Shown: positions 45,782 through 57,944 of the stretch, one piece after another | Layout: the number at the start of each line of letters is the position of its first letter | Numbering within the stretch: position 1 is the first letter of the stretch | Origin: Terana coerulea | Lineage: Eukaryota; Basidiomycota; Agaricomycetes; Polyporales; Phanerochaetaceae | DNA length: 64,000 nt | Assembly: GCA_024811115.1 (NCBI GenBank) | Contig: JAKOGH010000865.1 | Coordinates: 1-64,000, forward strand | Reading direction: 5' to 3' | Program-made: the position numbers and the translations under genes | The notes under the pieces: model-generated | Database searches by the model: none | The model's input: only the letters and a program-made list of their open reading frames with translations | Told to the model about the DNA's origin: nothing

Positions 45782-48488
45782 TCTGAGGCATGCCTGCCCG
45801 ACGATGAGCTCGACCGTTTCTGTCGACAAGCCCTCTAAAAATACCAAGAAAAAAAACCGCAAAACTTCGCTACGTTGCGCCTACGGGATGGCTGGGACTG
45901 ACGGTCGCGCGGTTATTCGCGGCGTCTAGCCTCAGGCTTCGAGGACTGGCATCAAGTAGTACAAAAATACCCACAAACAATGTCTCTGCATAATCATGAC
46001 TTTTACAAAACCTTAAAACTTACAGTAGCTCGTGTGAATCATGTTCAAGCCTTGCTTTCGTTTTAAGATGTCGGTGAGGTGAAATTCGATTCGGAGGGCG
46101 ACTTCACAGGAAGTGCTTCATTGCGAAGTATTTGCCTAGTTTCTGTCATCTGCAGACCGCGACAATCCAAGTCTGCTGGTTACGCGTATGAATATTTTAT
46201 TGAGCACGTTTCACGGATATTAAGACCATATCAAGGAATGCGTCGCCCCTACCGAACGACGACGATCTATTTAGTCCCGTCGCTCCGATAGCGAAGATGG
46301 CGGCAAGGCCAGCGTAGCGAATACATCGACTGTGCACCAGATGTCCAATAATAGATGGCGCGGCTTATGCACATATTTGGGCAAGATGTGGCACGGGGCG
46401 AGTGACTTGCTGTTGCAATGTGGTAAGCGCAGTACCAAGAAACGGCACCCTCGCTGAGGCGAAGGTTATGTACCATGCATCCTGCCGGGCGGTGCACCAT
46501 TCCAGTTCCGCGCCTGTCGACCACGTAGAGTTACACGAAAGCCCTCGAGGGAGTCGTGTCCATTAATAGTGAGGATGGGGGCGAGGCCAGTGCGCCGGCG
46601 TGTTCGCAAACGTTGCTGCGATCTGTCTGTCGAAGGGCGAGCGCGATGGTCGATAGTTTTCAGCGATGTGAGCATACACGAGTGCGCCTGTTACTCACCT
46701 GTGAAGGGACGTACGTCAATACCGGTGCTGTATGGGAGAGTCGTGGTATGGGCGGTGTACTGCATGCTAGTTACCGCGCGCAAGGTATACAGAAAGTTCA
46801 GGTACGCCGCGGAGCACGAACACCTGAGACTCGAGGAGATAGGATGGTAATAAAAACGGCTAGCTTCAGCGAGGCACCTTGGCTTGGTATGTTTTATTTA
46901 CCGTCCCTGAAGTTTTTACGCTAATGCGACGCACCGCCACCGGCGCCACGACATTATTAATGTTCTTAGCGTTGTTGCTCTGCGGCAGATTCCGCCAATG
47001 TGACGGATATGGCGTTGGAATTCTGTGAATTTATGTGGCAGGCAGTTGCGACGATGAGGCAAGGACGACGAAGGCGACCAGGATGCCGAGGAGTCCGGCA
47101 AGGAGTTGGGCAGAGGACGCGGTTGGGACGCCGAGGCAATTGTAGCGATATCCTATTCTGGAAGCCAAGAGAGGGGCGCGAATCAGCGATCTGATCGGGG
47201 CCAGGGCGTCGGGCGGTTGCGTGCCTGGATTTGGCGGCGCCCTCGCCTGCCGCGACACCACTCCGGGAAGGCGAACGCTCATTTGTGGACGCAGCGAATG
47301 GGATGCCAGCAAACTCTGCGGCTGTGATCAGTGTATGAGCTCACACGCCCGCCTATTCACACAGACGCCGTCCTCAGAGGGGTGCAGGCAGCGTTGCGAG
47401 CAGCGTTCCAGACGAGCACACCAGCGACCTCGACTCCGTACGGCTACATCTGCCCGTCGCCCTGGGCCCGCCTCGCAACATCCGTATAGGTGCCCGTCGG
47501 TCTCAGGCTCTGCGTCCGCGCTTTCCAAGATCGCTGGCCTTGCTCGCTGCTCTCCTGGACGCCCCGACGCATAACGCAAATCCACGAGGCTGATAGCAGA
47601 CGTACGCGCGAAGGCCGTGTCTTGTTATCTGGAACACGCCGTGATAACGACTGCGACGCCGGCCGCCACCAAGCGCCATAACCAGCTGTTGTGCACAGAC
47701 GGCGACCCACGCGCCCGCACCTTGCTCCGCCTCCATACGGTCGACCGGGCGACCAACTCCCATTGCCTGCACACCCCCCAGGCTGCATCTGCTCGGTCTT
47801 TGGGATCTATCAGCGCTAGTGGGCATCAGCGATGCAAGCGTCTCCTCACAAATCCCGCTACACACCTCCGACACAGCATGTGCGACGGGCAAGTGCTTAA
47901 TACCTTGTTTTCTCCCCCTCTACGAGCTAACCTATGCTACATCGCACAGCCTTCTCGCCCCCACTCTGTCCTGGAACCCCTTGTTGAGCGTCGAGAGCCG
48001 GAGAGTGGGATTACAGTGCCTCCTCCCCGAGTGAGTAAAATCCATTTTTGCCGTTCCGCTTTTTTAGACCCGACCCGAGCACTCCACGACTCGCTCCTTC
48101 CCGTATGTGTCGAACGTTTCATGCGCCCATAACCCCCGACGTCGTTGCGCTCGCCGGGTGCGGGTCGGCCAACTCCGACGCTAGGGTAAAGGAATTCGAG
48201 GGGCTCCATTTACCAAGGCCTGTCACTGTTAGAGTTACACTACCCTGATCGGGAAGCCGCCACGGCAAACGGTATCTCGTCTCCGTCTCTTGGATGCCCC
48301 CGCTTTCCTCCCCCTTGTTCTTGACCACCACACATCCATGCGCAACGACGCCGTAACACCCTAGGCTCCTCTGCTCCCGCCTGAATCCTGCCTGTCTCTT
48401 CTCATTACTGTCGCTACGAGGCCTGCCCCTCTCATAACGCATTGCTCACGCATACTTGTCTCACTAGCCGCGCGCAACAACAACGGTT
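45782..48488. other. 2.7-kb intergenic region, nothing recognisable
   Basis: Apart from the repeat word near 46156, only short GC-rich ORFs on both strands. No RNA gene or transposon end was recognised. Confidence 0.45.
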
Positions 48489-50008
48489 ATGGCGACGCAA
48501 ACACAGAGCCACATGCCCAGGAGCATCTTCCCTGAAATCCCCCAGTCCCGTCGCTCTGCGTCATACACGGCCCCTTCACCAAACCCATACGCTTCACCTG
48601 CACTTGCTCCGCGCCAGCCAGCGTCTCGTCGACACACCATGCTGGCCCCGTCGCCCTTAGGGGCTGGTCCTCGCCGTGAATCGCGACCACTACGCTCGTC
48701 TCCGCTTGCCGGACCTTCTTTGGCCTTATCGCAAGAGGGCGTCCTCACCGGCTCGGACGAGAGCCTGGGGGCGATAGCAAAAGGTTCCGTCCGAACAGAA
48801 TCAGTTCAACGCCAGATATATCGACCGAGACCCTCATGAAGCTCGAAGGCAAGATGTTCACGAGTGCACCACCGTCGCCCACCAATACCCTTCGGGGAGC
48901 TCCGCCGCCCGGTACGACGATAGAACAGACCGTAGTGCAAGACAGCGCAACGACCCCTGCAGCGGTGAAGCAAGTCAGGCGGCTGTCGCTTGGTTTCAAG
49001 AGGCTTTCAGGTCTTTCCTCCTTGTCCCTTTCTCCGATGCAAGCTCGTCGTCTCCAGTCCGTGCTCGGACAGTCTCCGCATCATCGTCAAAATCCAAGAA
49101 GGATGCCCCGCCCGTCCCTTCCATTCCCATCTGGGCACGCCCATCATACATGTCATCCTCTTCAGCACCTACCAACCCCTACCACAGAGATCCCCGAGTC
49201 TCATCGAGAGGCAGCGGCCCTGCAGCCCGGGCGGCCGCCCCTGCGCAGGCCTTTGACTGCCCCTCGATCGCTTCTAGGCGCTCGACCATCAGTGCGCACA
49301 CCGCACATCCTGCAGCCTTGCCCGAGCCCCAGCAGCCCCCGACCCCGAGCACGTCGCGCGACCCAGGAGCTGAACTGGATGTCGCAGGCCGCCGCGCCCA
49401 AGTTCTCGCGCCTGTCCCTCAAGGCCGAGGGCGTCGTGATGCCGCTCTCGGCGAAGGAGGTCCGGCGGCGCTCGACGATCCGCGCGTCCGACACGCGGAG
49501 CATGAAGAGCATGCGGAGCGCGACGAGCCTGCGCAGCCTCGCGGCGTCGCTGCAGTCGATCGACGAGGACGCGGCGCCGCCGACGCCCGCGTTCCGCCGC
49601 GCGGCGAGCACGTCGAGCAGCTCGCTCGCGAGCAGCGCGGGCAGCGTGCACTCGGAGCACGTGCCCGACACGCCCTCGCTGAGCCGCGCGTCGAGCGACT
49701 CGGGCGGGTCCTCGGGCGAGGCGGAGCACGAGGCGCGCACGCCAACGGCGGTCGACGGCGCGGACGAGCATGGTGTTGTTGTTGCGGACAAGGACGCGGC
49801 CGGCGTCGAGCTGCGCGTGAACGACGTCACGGTCGAGATCATCGAGCTCCGCAAGCGTGAGCGGCTCCGCGCCGACAGCGCGTCGGCGGTGGAGGTCAAA
49901 GTCGGCGTCGTCGATGCCGCCGCCGATAAGACGAAGCGGGCGCCGCCCGAGCGGCGTGGGACCCTCAAAAGGGTGTGGCGGAAGCTGACGGGCGGGGGCA
50001 AGGCCTGA
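48489..50008 (+). CDS. Ser/Pro/Arg-rich orphan protein
   Basis: Starts at ATG 48489 (MATQTQSHMPRSIFPEIPQS) close behind a CT-rich leader and ends VWRKLTGGGKA at 50008, about 500 residues. It is low-complexity and disordered with many SxxS and RRxS phosphorylation-like sites: SRRSASYTAPSP, VRRLSLGFKRLSGLSSL, then KFSRLSLKAEGVVMP and SDTRSMKSMRSATSLRSLA. A short acidic part (VELRVNDVTVEIIELRKRER) precedes a basic tail. The most protein-like reading changes frame three times: near 48767-48771 (G5, one short), near 49036-49040 (one base short), and near 49368-49372 (one base long). No domain was recognised. Agaricomycetes carry many such orphans. Function unknown. Confidence 0.6.
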
Positions 50009-51097
50009 TCCGAGCCGAAGGTACAGAAGAAATGAAACGCTTCACTCCCTTGGTGGAGACCTTGCTTAGATTTACGGACTTTCGGACTCGTCTATTTGCG
50101 CTCGGCCCTAGCTGAGTCTGTATGCTTGCATTTGGTTCGGTGAACCCATCTACTACGTCTTGTACCCACGATGGCCTGTTGGCCTTGCATTCCTTTCTCC
50201 ACACGTCGATTTTGCTTTTGTTTTTACTATATCAATCCCGGACTCTCCTCCTTTCCCTATCATCTCCCTCCGTTGCATTCTCCCGCCATTTCATCCGTAC
50301 TCATCTCCACATCCCTCGAATGCTTGAACCCATCCACAACCAAGGACTGCACGACTCCCTCTTCCCCTTCGTTTCCTCCACCATCCCCTTACGCATGCCC
50401 GCACGAACCCTTCACGTCGTCGTCACCCGAAAGAAAGCTTCGCGTACATAGAATTTTGCGTATAATATTTGCCTAGTGCCCGCCGGCTGCTGCGGCTGCT
50501 CGCTTCGTCACGACTTGTCTGTCTCTGTCTTTGTTCCTCTATGTATTAGTAGTGGGGCTGGTTGTCGTATACCCATGATGTTCACAACACTCAGAGCGGG
50601 TGTATGCGGTGGTGTGAGTCGGAACGTTTGCGGGAAATGGACGGGAAGAAAACTTTCAGCAGCAATTACATTCCTACCTGCTTCACTTGTATAATACGTG
50701 CGCGTAATACCGCATTTTTACTGCGCGCAGGGGCGTGGCAGCCTGAGCTTGCAGTTATTTTTCGCGAAATATAGTGCCGTCGACGGACGGCGTAACGCGA
50801 GAAACACCGGGCGCCTGACGCGTCGAGCGCACGTGCCGAAGCGCACGCTCATTGGCGTGCCGTTGGCGTCGCGCTACGCTCTGCCGTTCGGCGCACGCCT
50901 CCGCTTTTCTCCTCGCCCACCTCGTCGTCCGCCGCCTGCAGGTGTCTTGCGCTGCGCTGCTACGGGACTCCGCTTGGAATCGACGTTGCACGAAGGCTAT
51001 CATCAAGAGCTCGTTAACTCCGGCGCACTATCCGACGGCTTGCTAGCGTTAACTTGCCATCCACGCACTTCTGTCACGAACAGGCCCACGATCTGCA
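50009..51097. other. Intergenic region, nothing recognisable
   Basis: 3' flank of the orphan and 5' region of the ferredoxin gene. Short ORFs only. Confidence 0.5.
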
Positions 51098-52030
<933 letters not shown>

Positions 52031-53011
52031 ACAGAGACAGCATGTTTACCACGCGTTACGATATCACTATCTACTTCCGCGAGCGCACCGTGTAAGACAC
52101 CGCCGGCTTCTATCCAGGGTAAATTTGCGGCGACTTGCCTTCCACAGGGCCACTCAACAACATCCCGGCTGGCCTGATGGACAAACGGTGTCTTTTCGTT
52201 TATTCAAGCCCAGCTTGACGCCAAATTTACTCCGTGTGGTTATGGGTTGCTTTTTCCGACTTCGGCGTTGCTTCATCGTATACTGTTGCGGAACTGTCGC
52301 CAGTGCCAAGCAAGGCAGCCTATTCTCGACTTCCTACGCTGTTGCCTGTATGTGGGTTCATTTGAAAGATGAACACAGCGCGGAGGACGAATTCGGACGA
52401 TGTTCGGCGAGGCCTGTCAATGCAGGGTTCCCCTTTCGCGTGGATCTAGTGCCAAATAAGCCACTCAGTGAGCGCTGCTTGTCTTCATGATATTATGGTT
52501 GACTGCTATGAAAGACTCCAGCCAGGCTAAGACTGTCGTAACCTTAGCCCGCTCGATCACACAAAATAACAGGCTTTATAGATCACTGTTAGACTTTGCT
52601 CCTGCGATGTCACCGTGGGATGCCCGCTGGCTGAACTGCATGGCTGCAAATTGTAGAGGCGCCCCACGGTTTATGAATGCTGTCAATTGCTCCTCTGGGT
52701 GTATCTGAGATAGGGCCATTGCACCCGGAGCCCCGCATCCTCGGAGCCTCGCCCTCTCTCCCCGGTCACCATTTCCATCTCGGTCTTCACCTGCTTCTCC
52801 CACAACGTCCTTGGCGTCCAGGCCACAGGGTCTTATGAAATGCCCGCCTATTCTATCGCCCCTCTGTGCGCGGATCCTCCGTGCGCGCACCCAGTCAAAA
52901 GGCCGTGCGGCCTCACGACTGGTGTCTTTCGCTCTTGCGCCTGTCCGCCAAGTCCCCGCGGCAACCTAGGTCGCTGCATCGCTCGCAGGCTCCTCAACGT
53001 GCACAGCAGAC
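52031..53011. other. Intergenic region, nothing recognisable
   Basis: About 1 kb between ferredoxin and MFS genes. Short ORFs without motifs. Confidence 0.5.
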
Positions 53012-54899
53012 ATGTCAGAAAGCTTTCAAGAGAAGGAGGCAGTTGACCAGGAGTCTACGGTCGTGCACGATGACACTGTGTCGTCACTACTGCCTGCCCC
53101 TCTGCTGGACCAATGGAGTTGGACGGCATGTGGTACAGTTGCTGGAGCGTGCGTATTGCCTTGCTTTCTGTTTACGTTTGACCTGATGTTCCCTCCAGAT
53201 GGATGGTCCAATTCTGCACGTTCGGGTATGCACGAATATTTGTGCTCAAATGCGTCCATCTCACAATATCTAGCTACGTCAATGCCTTTGGTGCATACCA
53301 AGGTTCTTGAACTTTGTAGGATTGTCAGGGTCATAAGGAATTACACTTACTTCCATTGTTAGACTTTTATACCACGCATTTCCTTTCAAGCTACTCCACG
53401 TCGGACATAAGGTATGTCTTCTTCCCGCCGCGCTATGCGCATGAAGGTTTGAGCTGAGCGCCGGCGACGCGCAGTTGGATAGGCAGCGTGCAGCTGTTCC
53501 TCATGTATGCGCCGGGATTCTTTTGTCGGAAAGGCGTTCGACGCAGGGTACTTGTGAGTGCTTCGACATATGTTGTTCATATATGCAGCATTTAAACCGT
53601 GCTAGCCATCCTTTACAGCTCGGCGGTGCAGCAATCTATATCTTCTCGCTCTTCATGCTCTCCCTCACACAGCAAGACCACTACTACCAAGTCTTCCTGT
53701 CACAAGGGATCGGCATGGGCCTCGGACTGGGCCTCACCTTCCTGCCCTCCATCAGTATTATTTCGCATCACTTCCGCGCGCGGCGTGCCCTCGCGACGGG
53801 CATTGTGATGACCGGTGCGTCCGCGGGCGGGATCGTGTACCCCATCCTCCTCAATAGCCTGTTCGCAAGCCCGCAGATCGGCTTCCGCACTGGCGTGCGC
53901 GCGAGTGCGGGCATGACGGCGGGCCTGCTGCTCCTGGCGAACGCACTAATGCGTACAAACCGTGGGATGGTGAGGTTGAAGAAGGGTGTGAGCAAGGATG
54001 TGAGGAGAGTGATCTTGGATAGTGCGTATTTGTGGTCGATTGCCGGGTGCGTGGTTCGCTGTGGATGGTTTGCGCATATACTGACGAGCGATAAAGAGCG
54101 TTCTTCACTGTGCTTGGGATCTTTATGCCATGTCAGTCGCTTGCTCTCGTTTGCTCTGCTCCACTAAATCACAGACACTAGTCTTCTACTTCCAACTCCT
54201 CGTTACAGACAAAGACATATCACCACGATGGACGCGTTATTCTGTACGCGTCTCCTCGTCGAATTTCTTTTCTGGGCCGCTCATGTTCTTCCACAGTTGA
54301 CCTTCCTGAACGCAGGCAGCGTCGCCGGCCGTCTCCTCCCACCATTTCTGGCAGACCGCTTCGGCGTGTACGAAGTGCTGTTGCCCTCAATGGGCACCTG
54401 CGCCATCATGCTCTTCGCACTGTTCGGCGTGCGCTCCCTCGCGGGTGTGGTGATCGTTAGCCTGCTTATTGGGTTCTTTTCGGGTGCATGTACGTCCCCC
54501 TCTCTGTCTTCTGATGAATATGCACGAGCTCACGGATGTACCGCGGGTAGATATATCGTTGATACCCCCGCTGCTCGCCAAGATGTGCGCGGACATGCGC
54601 GAGCTCGGCGTGCGCATCGGCTTCGCGTTCTCCGTCGTCGCGCTCGCGATGCTCACGGGCAGCCCAATCGCGGGCGCGATTCTCGGTGTCGGTCGCAGCA
54701 GTGAAACGCAGAGCGGAAGGCAAGAGCTGCTATGGTGGGCCGCGATTCTGTTTGCGGGAGTAAGTGATTGCTTTGCTTTGTTTTCGCATCGAAGTAGCTA
54801 ACGATGAGTGGGTTTTAGCTCTGTGCGTCAATAGGCACGGTGTTTATGACGGTATCCTACATTGCGTTTACGAGGAGGAAGAATGTACAGGTCGTTTGA
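53012..54899 (+). CDS. MFS transporter, monocarboxylate-transporter-like
   Basis: Twelve-helix major facilitator of the fungal MCT/MCH type; the substrate is not evident (monocarboxylates or riboflavin in known relatives). It starts MSESFQEKEAVDQEST, followed by a short hydrophilic head and helix 1 split by an intron: GTVAGA|WMVQFCTFG|YVNAFGAYQ. The loop SYSTSDI|SWIGSVQLFLMYAPGFF and then GKAFDAGY are family-typical. Later parts are GIGMGLGLGLTFLPSISIISHHFRARRALATGI, MTGASAGGIVYPILL, FLNAGSVAGRLLPPFLADRFG and ELGVRIGFAFSVVALAMLTGSPIAGAIL. The end is FTRRKNVQVV. The T4 run 53521-53524 must be T3 to keep frame between FF and VGKAF. About nine short introns. Confidence 0.9.
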
Positions 54900-55237
54900 A
54901 TAGGAGCTTATGTATCGTTAAAAGGACAACAAGCTTGTCTGCGACTGCCAACATTCTGCATACCGAACGAATCTCGATAGCATACTAATGACCATCGCAT
55001 ACATAAAGAGATTATATTGCATAAAGCTGCGGTTACGCACCAGAACCCGGCCTCACAGAAACCCTCTCTCTACCTACCCAGCTGGGGAATGATTGCATCC
55101 AGCAGAAGTAATTATAAGGACATAGCTTTTAATGAACGGCATCCGGGCCGAATTGCCGATGTGCGGACAGTGTGCGGATGTGGCGCATCTTCTGCATCAA
55201 ACTGATGCGCCTTTTGCAAGCTTGTCTTCACGCCACC
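54900..55237. other. Short intergenic region
   Basis: 338 bp between the MFS stop and the histidinol-phosphatase start. No element was recognised. Confidence 0.5.
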
Positions 55238-56327
55238 ATGCCATACAGCCACCATTCCCACTCCGGCCAGTTCTGCAAGCACGCCGCCGGGACACTCGAG
55301 GAGGTCGTGCTGGAAGCGATTCGGCAGGGCTTTGAGGTATACGGGCTCACCGAGCATGTCCCCGCTACCGCGAAAAGGACCTGTACCCTGAGGAGGTGCG
55401 CTTTTGTCGACCAAGCTATGATCTCATACAGAAGCTCAGAGTCACTAAGGAAGGCATCGCCACAGAAGCACTTCTAGTGCAGTTTGACCGCTTCTTGGAT
55501 GAGGCGCACCGATTGAAAGAGAGATACGCGGATAAAATCCAACTCCTTGTCGGACTGGAGACAGAGCACATCACGCCGGACGATTTGGACCACCTGGACG
55601 CCCTCTTGTCGCGCTATCCGGGACGGATTCAGTACCTCGTTGGGTCGGTGCACCATGTCAACGAGATTCCTATCGACTTCGACTTGAAAACCTTCGCCCA
55701 TGCTCTCGAGAGCTTTTCGTTGGAGGAACATCAGGACCAGCCAGTGGAAGAAGCCGGCCGACGACGTATGGAGACGTTCCTCTGCGCGTACTTCGACGCG
55801 CAGTACGAGGTTCTGAGCCGCTTCAGCCCAGAGGTGGTAGGACACGTTGATCTATGCCGGCTCTACAATCCCACGCTGCGATTCAGCGACTACCCGCGTG
55901 CGTCGGAGAAGCTGCAGAGGAACATTGATTTCGCTGTGGGGTACGGTGCGGTGTTTGAACTGAATGCCGCCGCGCTCCGCAAGGGCTGGACGGATGCGTA
56001 CCCCGGAGAGGAGGTCGTCAAGGTGCGTCCAACGTGCGTGGACGCTACCCGACGGTCGGATGCTCACACCTGGGACGATAGCGCATCCTGGCTGCGGGCG
56101 GGCGGTTTGCGCTGTCCGACGACAGCCACGGCCCGCACGCCGTGGGCCTCAACTACGCGCGGCTGGAGGAGTACGTACGGCGGGTGGGCGTGGCGGAGCT
56201 GTACATATTGGAGGCGTCGGACGCTGTGAACGGTGCCGGTCGTCAAGTGCGCGCGCGACTTGTGCCGGGAGAGTGGTGGGTGCATCCATTTTGGACGAAG
56301 GTTTCTCGGCCGGATGCCAAGGTATAA
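55238..56327 (+). CDS. HIS2: Histidinol-phosphatase (PHP family)
   Basis: Hydrolyses L-histidinol phosphate to histidinol, the penultimate stage of histidine synthesis; cytosolic. Exons: 55238-55395, 55450-56022 and 56082-56327. With one base restored the total is 326 codons including stop. Metal-binding PHP signatures are HHSHSGQFC at the N-terminus, GLTEHVP, GLETEHI, VGSVHHVNEIPID, VVGHVDLCRLYNP and the C-terminal DDSHGPHAVGLNY. The ATG sits in a CCACC context. The C4 run 55360-55363 is one C short: with C5 the line continues HVPRYREKDLYPEE to a good donor, without it the frame runs to HVPATAKRTC and the exon end falls out of phase. Confidence 0.93.
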
Positions 56328-57039
56328 TGTTATAAACGTATTTACTGCAAAACCCCCGTATCTGCTCATCCTTTGTGGTGTTGCAATGGTGTTGTGGGCT
56401 GAAGACAGACTGGCACTGGGGTCAGAAGCATCGAGCATGCGGTGCTCTATCGTAAACGGCTTGTTCCGCCATGGAGACGGGAACACTTCAGCGCACCCCG
56501 GTCACCGACCAGCTTGGCCATACTCAGGCTCAGCTGAGCTGCCGTCGTTCTACTGTCGTCAGCTGCTTGCACCCCAATCACCCGTTAGCGTTCTTGTCCA
56601 TACAAATGTCCATCCGTCGCGGCCCGCTCCCTCGAGATCGCTTCACACCTGCATTCGAAATGGAGGCGGCCGAGTCGCTCTGGGAGAGCGAGCTGTGCCT
56701 TCACGGAAGTGACTTCACTTCGAGGCACCTCGAGGTTGTTACGGGCGACCGGCTTCACACAATCTCTTTCGCTGTCTGAGAACGGCGACCACAGGCCACA
56801 GCATAATGCGATGAGCTTGTGACTCATGGGCTGATGAGCGGTGGCATACGAAGGTAAGAATTCTCTCACAGTTGGCGGATTGTGCTTGATACCGAGTTAT
56901 CGTCGCGATGCGCTGGCAGGTCAACTCCTGCAGGGACCGGATGGTTGAGTCCCCACGGTGGTAGTTAAACTGCACGATTTGCACGCCGTATGAAGGTGTT
57001 TGGAAGCTGCTCTAGATAAATGGGTGTAAATCTTGAGAA
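56328..57039. other. Intergenic region with a weak coding-like stretch
   Basis: A plus-strand frame at 56471-56779 ends in protein-like sequence (FTPAFEMEAAESLWESELCL, RHLEVVTGDRLHTISFAV). It might be an upstream exon of the orphan at 57040-57520 or a remnant; no join was found. Confidence 0.3.
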
Positions 57040-57520
57040 ATGTTCCAGATAAACGAGACACGGCGTCGCGGGCGATGGAAGCGATCACCGGGGACATTGG
57101 CCCCAACAGGAGATGCGGATCACTCCGAAATGATGGACCAATCGTTGTGTATGATTTGCCTCGAGCACATGGCAAAACTACCACATGGGGCAAGTCTATC
57201 AATTATTGCCGCCCGAATGCGGCTAGTCTATTCGGGTGCATTCTCGAGGAAATACCTTGTAGACGCCCACGAGTTAGTGGAAAGCGAAGGTCAGAACAGA
57301 ATCGCTCTCACCACCACCTTCACAACCGTCCTCGACGGCCCCGACCCTTTCCTCGCCGTGTTCGACGCCGCGCCCGTCGTTCACCGCTCGTTCTTGGCTG
57401 GCACTGGCGAGGGCCACGCTGTCGCGGAGTAAGTTCGTTCATTCTCGTCCTGGGCGGGGCGCTCGCTCGCAGAGAACAATTGACCGACTTCCTCTAGACT
57501 CTTCTCAGGCCTTCGCATAG
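57040..57520 (+). CDS. Orphan protein or gene fragment (5' end uncertain)
   Basis: An open frame with protein-like composition (SGAFSRKYLVDAHELVES, ALTTTFTTVLDGPDPFLAVF, APVVHRSFLAGTGEGHAVA) runs to a strong donor GTAAGT at 57429. A good acceptor (CCTCTAG) near 57497 joins in phase to DSSQAFA and a stop at 57518-57520. Residues before about 57215 look less convincing, so the true start may be upstream or in another exon. No family was recognised. Confidence 0.45.
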
Positions 57521-57944
57521 ACTATATCCATCCTTACAATCTTCTATTTTGCGGTCTCTACTTAATCCATACCCCCAACTACTCCCCGTTGACGGTTGAC
57601 TCTCTCACCGTGCCACCTACAGCTTCTCCCGTGCATACCGTTGGCCGCTCACGAAGCAAAATATAACCACCTACAACACGACAGCACTCTGCATTGTTAG
57701 AAGTAAACACCCCGTGAAGCGTGTTGATTACGCTTGCGGTGGAGGAGACCTCATCATATCGTGGCTTAGGTACGTGTTGAACAAGCTATATTCAGGGACG
57801 TGACCGCTGACTTGGCGCTGCTACGCGTAGTGACTCCCGACTGTGCGCTCCGTCGACGCTCGTGCGAAGAATTTCATTAAGAATAGTTACGGCTGTCGCT
57901 CGGGCCATTACTCACATTCGGCCAGCCCTCTCCTCAGGACCACC
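57521..57944. other. Short intergenic region
   Basis: 5' flank of the large Ser-rich gene. No specific element was recognised. Confidence 0.4.

Noticed and set aside
49201..50001. Minus-strand ORFs of 266 and 160 codons
   Set aside because: Antisense shadows of the Ser/Arg-rich orphan.
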